DNA of 17,294 nucleotides from an uncultured Desulfobulbaceae bacterium (GCA_947258675.1 CAMYJP010000030.1:1-17294); one strand, 5' to 3'; positions 6,947 to 14,578 are shown, counted from the stretch's first letter. Numbers and translations are program-made. The notes: generated by a model not told the origin, from the letters alone.

Positions 6947-7411
6947 CTAAATAACCTTCATCCTGAACACGCTATTTTCATCAATATCATAGTATTTTAA
7001 ATATCTTTCACGAGGCAGTGATTTTTGTATTTTATCTGAAATTGTCTTCTTAACTTCATGATCCTGGCTGTATTCAACCAGGTGATTTGCATACGAACAA
7101 ACAATGTTTTCGACGATTAAATAAAGTTCCTTTTTTGACGGAGTCTTGTTCCCTTTTGCCTGCATGGTTTCAGTAGTCTCTACTAGAATAATTCCTTCGA
7201 TCAGATTAATTTTTTCTTGATCTTCCAGTAGAACTGCAGCCCACAATAGATGTTCAGTCAAAGGATTGATTTTTTTGTCACTACTCCAGAAGTGATAGGG
7301 AAGGTTAATGACGCCTAACTTTTTAGTGATTGCAACTTCTAATCTTTTTCGAAGAAGATCTGAAAGAAGGATGCTGGAATTTTTTAGTTTTTTAAAAATT
7401 TCTGTAAACAT
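6947..7411 (-). CDS. Hypothetical protein, 154 aa
   Basis: I do not recognise this protein. It has no signal peptide, membrane segment or cysteine-rich metal motif. It appears soluble, mostly helical and basic at the N-terminus (MFTEIFKKLKNSSILLSDLLRKR), with a central WSSDKKINPLTEHLLWAAVLLEDQ segment and a Lys/Arg/Tyr-rich C-terminus. No clear ribosome site precedes the ATG, and no alternative in-frame start is evident nearby. It runs convergent to rlmB and divergent from the PEP-CTERM gene, whose start is 87 bases away, so it is probably a single-gene transcript. The frame is long for AT-rich DNA and has a natural amino-acid composition, which makes it likely real. Confidence 0.55.
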   Translation of the reverse strand: MFTEIFKKLKNSSILLSDLLRKRLEVAITKKLGVINLPYHFWSSDKKINPLTEHLLWAAVLLEDQEKINLIEGIILVETTETMQAKGNKTPSKKELYLIVENIVCSYANHLVEYSQDHEVKKTISDKIQKSLPRERYLKYYDIDENSVFRMKVI

Positions 7412-7467
7412 TTAGCGTGCATTGTCGACGATATTTCGTTTAAAAAATTACTATATAGCATTGATGT

Positions 7468-7494
7468 TATAATTCTAACTATATGCTCTGGAGG
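7468..7494 (+). promoter_or_regulatory. Probable -10 element and strong ribosome site of the PEP-CTERM gene
   Basis: TATAAT at 7468-7473 is a perfect -10 hexamer, but no good -35 is seen 16-18 bases before it. GGAGG at 7490-7494 lies four bases before the ATG. If the -10 is used, the leader is under about 20 bases. Confidence 0.4.
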
Positions 7495-7498
7495 CATT

Positions 7499-8104
7499 AT
7501 GCAAAAGAAAATAATTTTGATAATGACGATTTGTTCATTGATGATGATGGCTGTACTGCAATCCCATGCTACTATAATGGAACAGAATGACTCTCAGGGG
7601 CATGTTGTTTTTGATGATATTGCAGATCAAATCTGGTACTGGGATCTCCATTATTTTGCCGGGAATAAAACCTATGGTGAGCAGAGGGATCTTATTGATG
7701 ATCTCAATTCTTTTGGAGATTCTGGATATTATGGATATGAAAACTGGCGAATGGCTGTATTAGAAGATATGAAAAAGTTATGGGAAAATGGAGTTGAAAA
7801 TATCACTGATGTCTTTGGAGCAAGCTCAAAGCTTTACCCCGGTAATTGGATTGGTCGTTATGATATGAAAGTGGGCAGCATGTCCCATAGAATTACTTGG
7901 CTGACAATTCCCATTAGTGATTCGCATACAGATCTTTTAGATAACAGGGATTGGATTTTAGATAATGCGGATGATTTTGAATATCTGGGAGCTTGGGCAG
8001 TTGCAGAAAGGGTAAATCCGGTTCCAGAACCAACCACATTCGTATTATTAACTACAGGCTTGATCGGTTTGTTGGGATTTAAAAATAGAAGAAAAAATAT
8101 GTAA
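7499..8104 (+). CDS. PEP-CTERM sorting-domain secreted protein
   Basis: 201 aa. PEP-CTERM proteins are exported by Sec and then processed by an exosortase, usually in bacteria making extracellular polysaccharide. A signal peptide occupies residues 1-24 (basic MQKK, hydrophobic core, SHA cleavage site). The mature part is rich in Asp, Trp and Tyr (for example QIWYWDLHYFAG near 44-55) and has no domain I recognise. The sorting signal is complete: VPEP (175-178), a hydrophobic helix (180-194), then a basic tail with RRK (197-199). The exosortase and other exopolysaccharide genes are not in this window. Start chosen by GGAGG four bases upstream. Ends 27 bases before a strong terminator hairpin. 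Confidence 0.85.
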   Translation: MQKKIILIMTICSLMMMAVLQSHATIMEQNDSQGHVVFDDIADQIWYWDLHYFAGNKTYGEQRDLIDDLNSFGDSGYYGYENWRMAVLEDMKKLWENGVENITDVFGASSKLYPGNWIGRYDMKVGSMSHRITWLTIPISDSHTDLLDNRDWILDNADDFEYLGAWAVAERVNPVPEPTTFVLLTTGLIGLLGFKNRRKNM

Positions 8105-8131
8105 ATTTAAAAAGTTAAATATTAACAAGGG

Positions 8132-8165
8132 AAAGGCCTGGGTAAGGATTGCAGGCCTTTTTTTT
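8132..8165 (+). terminator. Intrinsic terminator after the PEP-CTERM gene
   Basis: AAAGGCCTG (8132-8140) and CAGGCCTTT (8152-8160) are a perfect 9-bp stem around an 11-base loop, followed by more T up to 8165. It lies between two converging genes and may also end the S1-domain gene on the - strand, where the trailing T-tract is shorter. Confidence 0.88.
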
Positions 8166-8175
8166 GTTTAAACAA

Positions 8176-9408
8176 TTACTTATTTTTTGATTTTTCTTGT
8201 AATTTTTTCTGTAGAAGTTCTCCAAAAGAGCCCAATGAGGAATCTGGTTGCTTGGTGGTCTTGGATAAATATTTTTTAACTTCATCGTCTTCAGTTTGTT
8301 TTTCATCTTCAGTTTTATTTGTGGCAAGATCAAGAGAAATTCGCTTATTTTCTTTGTCTAGCTTTTCAATTCTTACCTCCAGTGACTGGCCTATTTCCAC
8401 AACTTCTCTCGGATGATTAATATTGCGGCCTTCGCCTAATTTCGAGATATGCACAAGACCGTCCATCCCTGATTTTAAACTGACAAACGCGCCAAATTTG
8501 GTAAGACTTGTAACAGTGCCGATATGGACTGAACCTGATGGAAAACTGTTTTCTAGGTCTTCCCATGGGTCGGGTAAGGCTTGCTTTAAGCTCAAACTGA
8601 TTCTATTGTTGTCCCAATCTAGTTTCAATACAATAGCTTCAATTTCCTGACCGATTGCGAGAACTTCATGTACATCGTCAATGCGACTCCAACCGATTTC
8701 AGAAATAGGAATGAGGCCTTCAATGCCTCCTATGTCTGCAAAGGCGCCGAATTTTTGAATGGATGTAATAACACCATTTACAGTCATACCTTCAGAAAGG
8801 TTGTTCTTGAGATCTTCTCTTTGTATTTGTTGCTCTTCTTCAAGAAGAGCCCTATGCGAAAGTATTATATTGCGTCCATTTTCTGCATATTCAATAATTT
8901 TAAATGAGAGTTTTTGGCCAATGAGGTCGGCTGTTTCTTCAACCCGCCTCAATCCAATCTGGGAAAAGGGGCAAAAGGCTCTGATATTACCTGTTACTTT
9001 TATCTCATAACCTCCTTTGATTTCCTTCTCTACATCTCCTTCCACTGGTATTTGTTTTTCAAAGGCTGCTTCCAGGTGAGCAGTTGAAACATGTCCGGCC
9101 CCAATCTTAGAAGTAAATAGTTTTTCACCACCTTTAGCCGAAAGAAAAAATACTTTTATAGTTTCACCAACGGAAACAAGTAAATTACCATCAAGATCCT
9201 CGAATTCAGCTTTAGCGATATACCCTTCACTTTTTCCACCAACATCTAAAAAGAAGTATTGGTCTGATTCTCCAACAATTTTCACCTCTACTTTTCGGCC
9301 GGGTTCAAAAGGTTTACTTGTAGGTGTGGTCTGCTGGAACAGGTCGGCAAAACTTTCGCCATTAGATTTTTGATTCTGTTCCTTGCTTTTTGATTGATTT
9401 TCCTTCAT
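8176..9408 (-). CDS. S1 RNA-binding protein with four S1 domains (RpsA-like)
   Basis: 410 aa. S1 domains are OB-fold modules that bind single-stranded RNA; ribosomal S1 recruits mRNA to the 30S subunit. Four repeats can be placed at about 37-101, 119-187, 206-275 and 291-361. The last two are the most canonical (KFGAFADIGGIEGLIPISE and KFGAFVSLKSGMDGLVHIS). The N-terminal 30 residues (Gln/Ser/Lys-rich) and the C-terminal 45 are polar and probably disordered. Gram-negative ribosomal S1 normally has six repeats, so this is a short homologue: either a reduced RpsA or a second S1-type regulator. AGGTG about five bases before the ATG supports the start. It stands alone; the cobD-like gene upstream on the same strand is 221 bases away. 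Confidence 0.82.
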   Translation of the reverse strand: MKENQSKSKEQNQKSNGESFADLFQQTTPTSKPFEPGRKVEVKIVGESDQYFFLDVGGKSEGYIAKAEFEDLDGNLLVSVGETIKVFFLSAKGGEKLFTSKIGAGHVSTAHLEAAFEKQIPVEGDVEKEIKGGYEIKVTGNIRAFCPFSQIGLRRVEETADLIGQKLSFKIIEYAENGRNIILSHRALLEEEQQIQREDLKNNLSEGMTVNGVITSIQKFGAFADIGGIEGLIPISEIGWSRIDDVHEVLAIGQEIEAIVLKLDWDNNRISLSLKQALPDPWEDLENSFPSGSVHIGTVTSLTKFGAFVSLKSGMDGLVHISKLGEGRNINHPREVVEIGQSLEVRIEKLDKENKRISLDLATNKTEDEKQTEDDEVKKYLSKTTKQPDSSLGSFGELLQKKLQEKSKNK

Positions 9409-9440
9409 TTTGCACCTGTGTGTAAGGTTGATCCAGCAAA

Positions 9441-9454
9441 TGAAATTAATTTCA
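9441..9454. repeat. 14-base perfect palindrome upstream of the S1-domain gene
   Basis: TGAAATTAATTTCA is fully self-complementary and lies 33-46 bases before the start codon of the S1-domain gene. It could be an operator or, in RNA, a short hairpin; in AT-rich DNA it may be chance. Confidence 0.3.
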
Positions 9455-9589
9455 AATTAGATAATTTACTTGAGTAAAGGACGCTTATAGTAGGCATATC
9501 TTTAAATTTCATGTTTTCATCGGAAAAGTACGTGAAATTATTGGCACGAATGATAGAAAACACAATCATATTCTATTCTATTGATATTT

Positions 9590-9631
9590 AAAAGATAAGA
9601 TCATTGCTTATATGAATATATCAAGATGATC
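9590..9631 (-). terminator. Weak terminator candidate after the cobD-like gene
   Basis: On the - strand GATCAT (9631-9626) pairs with ATGATC (9604-9599) around a 21-base loop that overlaps the gene's stop codon, followed by TTATCTTTT (9598-9590). The stem is short, so the call is weak. Confidence 0.3.
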
Positions 9632-10691
9632 ATCGAAGAATTGATTTGAGTGCTCTAATACATTGATTATTGCTGGCAGGATCTTTTAAATTAAGACGGA
9701 AAAATCTGTCAGATAAACCTGGGAATGTTTCACAGTTTCTAATCATGATTCGATGCTTCAGCAATTCTTCTCTAATTTCATTTGCTCTGATATCTCCGGA
9801 AAGATGACATAAGATAAAATTTGCTGCACCTGGAATAACATCCAGATTTGGTAATTTATTAAGTTCCGCAATAAAATCAGATCGATTATTACCCAGAAAG
9901 GTGACTGTCTCATTAATATGAGGATCACCATTTTCAACCAGATATGCGCCTGCGATCTGCGCGAGACGATTTACTCCCCATGGTTTGTTTTTATTCATGA
10001 AACGTGTCAGATTCTGAGAGCTCGATATGAGAAATCCCAAACGCAATCCAGGTATACCGTATATTTTAGAGAATGATCGCAATAAAAAAATGTTTTCCGT
10101 AATCGGATAATTGAGCAGGGATTTTTCTTGAGTAAAGGGAAGATATGTTTCGTCAATTAAGAAATTTGATTCTTTGTGTGCAAGAATAAAATCATAAAGA
10201 TCATCGTTGGAAGTTAGAACACCTGTAGGGTTGTTCGGATTGCAGACAAATATAAGCTCTCCGCCTTTTATGCATTTTTTAAGTTTATTGAGGTGAAGAT
10301 GAAAATAATCTTTATAACGGAGGGTAAAGCTTTCAGGCACAGTGCCTGCCCATACACTTGCCTGTTGGTAGTCTGAATAAGCAGGATTAATTATAATGGA
10401 ACGCACAGCGCCCAGAGCAGCAGGGACCGCATAGATAAATTCTGTTGTGCCGTTTCCAACAAGAAACTGCTCTGTAGCAAGACCATATTTATGAGCAAAC
10501 ATGTCTTTTAAGGTACCGCTTCCTGTTTCAGGCAGGTATGCGATTTCGCTAATACCGGATATAAGCTTCTGCCTTAATCCAGATGGAAAGTTCAAGGGAG
10601 AAAGGTTACTGCTCATATCTATAAGGTCCGACACTTCGCAGCCAATTGATTTGGCTGTGTCTATAATATCACCTCCATGAACAGTACTCAT
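9630..10691 (-). CDS. cobD: CobD/HisC-like PLP-dependent enzyme, probable threonine-phosphate decarboxylase
   Basis: 353 aa, fold type I aminotransferase family. CobD makes (R)-1-amino-2-propanol O-2-phosphate from L-threonine phosphate for the nucleotide loop of cobalamin; HisC acts in histidine synthesis. The N-terminal VHGGDI (4-9) followed by DMSSNLSPLNFP (25-36) favours CobD over HisC. The PLP site is clear: CNPNNPTG (150-157), Asp180 in FLIDETY, the Schiff-base Lys209 in SFSKIYGIPGLRLGF (206-220), and the C-terminal FFRLNLKD with the carboxylate-binding Arg. No clear Shine-Dalgarno is seen (AAAGAGAAA upstream). It follows the radical SAM gene by 46 bases, probably in one operon with lolA. 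No other cobalamin gene is present, so the substrate is inferred. Confidence 0.7.
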   Translation of the reverse strand: MSTVHGGDIIDTAKSIGCEVSDLIDMSSNLSPLNFPSGLRQKLISGISEIAYLPETGSGTLKDMFAHKYGLATEQFLVGNGTTEFIYAVPAALGAVRSIIINPAYSDYQQASVWAGTVPESFTLRYKDYFHLHLNKLKKCIKGGELIFVCNPNNPTGVLTSNDDLYDFILAHKESNFLIDETYLPFTQEKSLLNYPITENIFLLRSFSKIYGIPGLRLGFLISSSQNLTRFMNKNKPWGVNRLAQIAGAYLVENGDPHINETVTFLGNNRSDFIAELNKLPNLDVIPGAANFILCHLSGDIRANEIREELLKHRIMIRNCETFPGLSDRFFRLNLKDPASNNQCIRALKSILR

Positions 10692-10737
10692 TTTGCGTTT
10701 TCTCTTTGATTATGTATTTGGTATATGAGAACTCTTT

Positions 10738-12621
10738 TTAAATTCTATTATGTATTGCCAGCGATAGAAATTTGTTATTTTCCGAAAAGATAAGCCTCTT
10801 TTTTACCAGGTCGTGTAGGAACGAGGAAAGATTTTTTTTACTAACAGACTGGAATTTATTGAGAATTTCTTCTAACCTTCGTATTTCCTTACAATAAAGA
10901 TATATCTCTCTTGATTTGTTTTTCAGCCGATGGTGTAAAACCTTCTTATTAAGCAGTTCCTGACGTATTATAATATAATCTCCTCCATCTCTATATGAAA
11001 GTAAAGGATGGTCAATAGAACATTTATTCCTGTTTTGATGAAAAGAATGCCATTTTTTGATTTTAAGGATTACAGGGCGCCAAATATACCTTTGTTCAGT
11101 TCGATTACCGGTAGAGTAATTGACCATCAAGCGAAGATCATTTGAAATATCAGCAGGAAAAAGAACACTGGTGAGTGGGTGAGGCCGTATTCTTTGGATA
11201 TTGTAATTTTCAGGATTATTAAATATAGGACTACCATAGCCAAGAAAAAATGAAGCAACGGATAGCGGCTTAAATGGCAGAACAAAATCTAAGTTAGCTA
11301 AAGTCTCTTCAACCTCCTCTCGGGTGCTGCCGGGAAATTCAGTTATAATATTTCCCTCGAGGGCTATTTTGTTATCAAGAGCATCTTTTAACGTTGCAAT
11401 ATTATTGATAACTGAAGTCCCTTTTCCCATTTTCTGTAACAGGGAATTGCTCAAGGACTCGATGCCAACTTGTATTGTAGTCAGGCCACCCTTTTTGTAT
11501 GTAGAAAATATTTTGCGTTGTTCACTGCTTTTAAGGTTGGCTTTTATTTCGCCAAAGAACAAATAATCGTACCGCAGATCTGAAGTTTTTTGGAAAAATA
11601 AATTCGATTCTTTATAAGGTAAGGAATTATCAGAAAAAGAAAAATCCAGGCACGAATGTCGCCTGGCAAGCGTTTCTATCTCATTTATTACTTGTGAGTG
11701 TTTTTTGTTTCTGTAACCACACCATTGGACGTTTAAATTGCAAAAGGTGCATTTGCTCCACCAGCAACCTCGAGAAAACTCAATAGGCAGAACAGGAATA
11801 AAAGGTTCCGTGACAAACCATTTTTTCATCTGAACAAAATATTCACGATAGTCCGGAATTGGTAATGTTTTTAAGTTGTTAATCTGAGAAGTTCTCTTTT
11901 TTGTTTTTGCACGAATTTTGCTATTTTGATTGGTTGCAAAGTTTGTTTTCTGAAAAATGTTGTCAGGTAGCTCTGGTTTTCTGTTGGTAAGATGTTTGCA
12001 TAATTGGAGCAACGGTATTTCACCCTCACCATCTATGACATAATCAATCTGGTCAAAATTTCGAAGAAGAGAAGAACCCATTTCACCGGCGCATGATGAT
12101 CCGCCAAAAACAATTGCAAGATTAGGTTGAACAGTTTTGATATACTTTGCCGCCGCTAGTGAACCGAGAAGCTGATTAAAACATATAGAAAATCCAACAA
12201 GGTCATATTGATGCCAATTATTCTTTTTACCAAAATCACTCAGCTGTTCTCTTAAAGCTGTTACCACATATTCTTTATCAAATGCGGTGCGAATATTTTT
12301 ATCAGCTTTACGTAAGGCCTTTTCAATGTATTTGAGAATGGGTATTCGAAGTTCCGGATAAATAACATATGAGTAAAGTGCCTCGCTGAGCCATAGGTCT
12401 TGTGATATCCAATGATATATTTGCGGACCGATTATTTTTGCTATTTCAAGATAAGGATGAATTGTAGTGACTCGCAGCCAGTCAGCTTTTTGTTCAAGAT
12501 AGGCTTTAAGTGCACCTAACTGTATAGAAGGACGATTAAAAAGAGGCCATGGCATTGATATAAGAGCAATCTTATAAATATCATGCTGCAAGGGGGAGAT
12601 TTTCTTTATTTCAGAGGACAT
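10738..12621 (-). CDS. B12-binding-type radical SAM protein, RiPP-maturation rSAM-like
   Basis: 627 aa. Such enzymes use a [4Fe-4S] cluster and SAM, often with cobalamin, to modify peptides or small molecules. N-terminal Rossmann-like domain (about 15-215): IALISMPWPLFNRPSIQLGALKAYL-type start, FGGSSCAGEMG (172-182), YVIDGEGE (194-201). Radical SAM domain (about 275-480): RGCWWSKCTFCNLN (284-297), FGEIKANL (356-363), QVGIESLS (384-391). Cluster cysteines C286, C291 and C294 form CX4CX2C, not the canonical CX3CX2C. The C-terminal part contains LLSYRDGGDYIIIRQE and ends in a winged-helix-like FLHDLVKKRLIF...FLSLAI. The start MPWPLF...PSIQLG, the CWW motif and this ending recall RiPP-maturation radical SAM protein 1 (the TIGR03975 type), from memory. 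No DxHxxG cobalamin motif is seen. Starts 14 bases after lolA; the ribosome site is weak. Confidence 0.75.
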   Translation of the reverse strand: MSSEIKKISPLQHDIYKIALISMPWPLFNRPSIQLGALKAYLEQKADWLRVTTIHPYLEIAKIIGPQIYHWISQDLWLSEALYSYVIYPELRIPILKYIEKALRKADKNIRTAFDKEYVVTALREQLSDFGKKNNWHQYDLVGFSICFNQLLGSLAAAKYIKTVQPNLAIVFGGSSCAGEMGSSLLRNFDQIDYVIDGEGEIPLLQLCKHLTNRKPELPDNIFQKTNFATNQNSKIRAKTKKRTSQINNLKTLPIPDYREYFVQMKKWFVTEPFIPVLPIEFSRGCWWSKCTFCNLNVQWCGYRNKKHSQVINEIETLARRHSCLDFSFSDNSLPYKESNLFFQKTSDLRYDYLFFGEIKANLKSSEQRKIFSTYKKGGLTTIQVGIESLSNSLLQKMGKGTSVINNIATLKDALDNKIALEGNIITEFPGSTREEVEETLANLDFVLPFKPLSVASFFLGYGSPIFNNPENYNIQRIRPHPLTSVLFPADISNDLRLMVNYSTGNRTEQRYIWRPVILKIKKWHSFHQNRNKCSIDHPLLSYRDGGDYIIIRQELLNKKVLHHRLKNKSREIYLYCKEIRRLEEILNKFQSVSKKNLSSFLHDLVKKRLIFSENNKFLSLAIHNRI

Positions 12622-12635
12622 ACCTGCTTCAGGGT

Positions 12636-13349
12636 TTACTGTTCAATTATTTCGGTACCAGGAGGGGGAGTGAAAACGAAGGCATTTAAATCAGGAGTTG
12701 GACTTGAGTTTTTATTTGATTCATCAAATATTTGTATATTTGAGAATAAAAGTTCTGTAATAGATCCCGTATGACTGAAAATTTGCAATTTTTTTATGTT
12801 GAAGTTTTCCTTAGAGATCCATATGAACAGATGATCTACTTGAGGATGCAGTGAATTTGGGGTTAATTTTATAAGATGAGTATTCTCAAGATCATTTTTA
12901 TCCTTGCCCGGTGTATGGATTGAAAAATCCTGCAATATGTTTCCAGTACCGGAAAAAAATGAATACGTAACATCAGATTGAAGATATTCTTTTGCTGAAG
13001 TGACTATCATTTGTTGATCTTTTTCAACATATATCGTGAGATTTTCTCCGTCACTTATCAAAATTTGTTTATCTGGAGCATAGTAGTCCCATCGCATTAA
13101 TCCTGGTTTTTGAAACAGAACCTTACCTTTCCCAAATCTTTTTCTATTCATGATTTCAAGAGTGGTTTGCTGTTTGAAATCGGCGGAAAAACCTTTAGCA
13201 CGGTCATATTTTTTCTGCAATTTTTCTGCTATTGCTTCAATATCTGCAGCATGGATATCTGAACGCTTTTCTTCTGCATTGACTGTATGAATTAATCCTA
13301 TGAAAATAGATAAGGTGATAAAGATATATTTAGTAAGTATACGGGTCAT
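12636..13349 (-). CDS. lolA: Outer-membrane lipoprotein carrier protein LolA
   Basis: 237 aa. LolA is a periplasmic carrier that takes lipoproteins from the LolCDE exporter to the outer membrane. Signal peptide residues 1-25 (basic start, hydrophobic core, HTVNA then EE). The mature protein shows family features: YDRAKGFSADFKQQTTLEI (49-67), GKGKVLFQKPGLMRWDYYAPDKQILISDGENLTIYVEKDQQMIV, and a C-terminal strand region near ITELLFSNIQIF. Slightly longer than E. coli LolA. AAGG about five bases before the ATG supports the start. Apparently first in an operon with the radical SAM and cobD-like genes; murI ends 104 bases upstream. A -10-like TATTAT lies just upstream on the - strand. Confidence 0.88.
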   Translation of the reverse strand: MTRILTKYIFITLSIFIGLIHTVNAEEKRSDIHAADIEAIAEKLQKKYDRAKGFSADFKQQTTLEIMNRKRFGKGKVLFQKPGLMRWDYYAPDKQILISDGENLTIYVEKDQQMIVTSAKEYLQSDVTYSFFSGTGNILQDFSIHTPGKDKNDLENTHLIKLTPNSLHPQVDHLFIWISKENFNIKKLQIFSHTGSITELLFSNIQIFDESNKNSSPTPDLNAFVFTPPPGTEIIEQ

Positions 13350-13453
13350 TTTTTACCTTTTTTTATTGACAGATAATACTGCTGTTCTTTGTCCCGAATT
13401 AATTGTAAATGGGAAATTGCTGGTAATGTTAAATGATGCATGAAATTAATATA

Positions 13454-14236
13454 TTAAGGTTTTATTAATTGAATTTTACGGCCAAAAATTTTGTGAGCAA
13501 TAGATTTTGCAGACTCTGTAATATCTGAGACAAAATGAATATTATTGCCATTTTTACATAGTGTCTTTTCGAAGTCTGGATTGTTTTCAATAAAAGATCT
13601 TACCTCATTGGCAACGGCTATTGATGAATCAATTAATTCAACATTATTTTTTCCAATCCTTGGACGAATAATCTCTTTAAGCAAAGGATAGTGGGTACAG
13701 CCAAGAACCAACGAATCTATCTGCTTTAATTTAAGTGGAGTAATATAACGCCGCAGAATCATTTTGGTCTCACGTTTATTAAGCCAACCTTCTTCAACGA
13801 GTGGAACAAGGAGTGGGCATGCTTGTGAATAAACCTTCACATCAGGAGAAAGCTGTCGCAATTTTTTTTCATAAACTCCGCTGCTAATTGTTGCTCTAGT
13901 TCCAATTACTCCGATTCTTCTAGAAACAGACGATTTGATTGCTTCGGTGATTGCCGGTGTAATTACTTCAAAAATGGGTATATCAAAAAGTTCCCTGAGA
14001 AGATCAGAGGCCACACTTGCTGCAGAATTGCAGGCAATTATAACCGCTTTCGCACCTTTGCTGATAAGAAATTCTGTGTTTTCAATTGAGTATTTAATTA
14101 TAGTTTCAGGGCTCTTGGAACCGTAAGGGGTCCTGGCGAGATCGCCGAAATATATAAAACTGTAAGATGGCATGGCTTTTTCTATTGAAAATGCAACAGT
14201 CATCCCACCAACACCTGAGTCAAAAATACCGATCAT
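13454..14236 (-). CDS. murI: Glutamate racemase
   Basis: 260 aa, usual family length. MurI interconverts L- and D-glutamate to supply D-Glu for peptidoglycan in the cytosol. The catalytic motifs are intact: FDSGVGG (5-11), YFGDLARTPYGSKS (29-42), ACNSAAS (68-74) with catalytic Cys69, and GCTHYPLL (179-186) with catalytic Cys180 and His182. In the first Cys motif, Ser replaces the common Thr of ACNTAS. Start at the ATG directly before IGIFDSGVGG, normal for the family; only a weak ribosome site is visible. It is upstream of lolA on the same strand with a 104-base gap, so co-transcription is possible but unproven. Confidence 0.93.
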   Translation of the reverse strand: MIGIFDSGVGGMTVAFSIEKAMPSYSFIYFGDLARTPYGSKSPETIIKYSIENTEFLISKGAKAVIIACNSAASVASDLLRELFDIPIFEVITPAITEAIKSSVSRRIGVIGTRATISSGVYEKKLRQLSPDVKVYSQACPLLVPLVEEGWLNKRETKMILRRYITPLKLKQIDSLVLGCTHYPLLKEIIRPRIGKNNVELIDSSIAVANEVRSFIENNPDFEKTLCKNGNNIHFVSDITESAKSIAHKIFGRKIQLIKP

Positions 14237-14415
14237 TGCTTACACATTATTGAATTTTGATGCTTTGAATGCCGAAGTCCAGATTGATAATAAAAGCTTT
14301 ATTACAAATGAATATTTGTATGATTTCTATTGGTTTTGTTAGCCAAAATTTGCAGAGAATAAAGATTTAAGCCTGGACTCACCAGTAATAATATATCAAT
14401 TTGTATTCCAGGTTT

Positions 14416-14446
14416 AGGTTTACTGTCGCAAGTATACAGTTAACCT
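14416..14446. repeat. Inverted repeat, 11-base arms with one mismatch
   Basis: AGGTTTACTGT (14416-14426) and ACAGTTAACCT (14436-14446) are reverse complements except for one T-T position, around a 9-base spacer. No T-tract follows on either strand, so an operator role is as likely as a terminator. It lies about 180 bases upstream of the murI start. Confidence 0.4.
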
Positions 14447-14530
14447 CTAAAAAAGAATCTTGCTTCAAGTTGAAATGTTCAAGTAAATTCTTGGGGAACA
14501 ATATTCGGTTGTTATTATCGCACTGGCAAC

Positions 14531-14551
14531 TGTAAACCGTAAACTGTAAAC
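14531..14551. repeat. Heptamer tandem repeat, three copies
   Basis: Three consecutive 7-base units, TGTAAAC, CGTAAAC and TGTAAAC, sit 27 bases beyond the mucR-like stop codon. The first and third are identical. The same sequence can be read as the direct repeat AACTGTAAAC at 14528 and 14542. Confidence 0.65.
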
Positions 14552-14578
14552 TAGATGCTTTTTACTAAAACGTCTTAA

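Larger units (their letters stand above)
14237..14578. other. Gene-free region between mucR-like gene and murI
   Basis: 342 bases with no supported gene. It should hold the murI promoter (leftward) and the 3' end of the mucR transcript. It contains an inverted repeat at 14416-14446 and a three-copy heptamer repeat at 14531-14551, listed separately. The arms of the inverted repeat (ACTGT, ACAGTTAAC) share the ACTGTAAAC-like wording of the heptamers. No convincing terminator with a T-tract is seen for the mucR-like gene. Confidence 0.6.

Noticed and set aside
9405..9569. A 54-aa reading frame on the - strand whose TGA stop overlaps the ATG of the S1-domain gene
   Set aside because: No ribosome site, composition not protein-like, and it spans the likely promoter region of the S1 gene.
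14271..14305. AATAAA-AGC-TTTATT palindrome upstream of murI
   Set aside because: Short, AT-only arms that are expected by chance in this composition.
14221..14340. Open + strand frame reading LLNFDALNAEVQIDNK and onward
   Set aside because: No start with a ribosome site, overlaps the murI start antisense, short enough to be chance.
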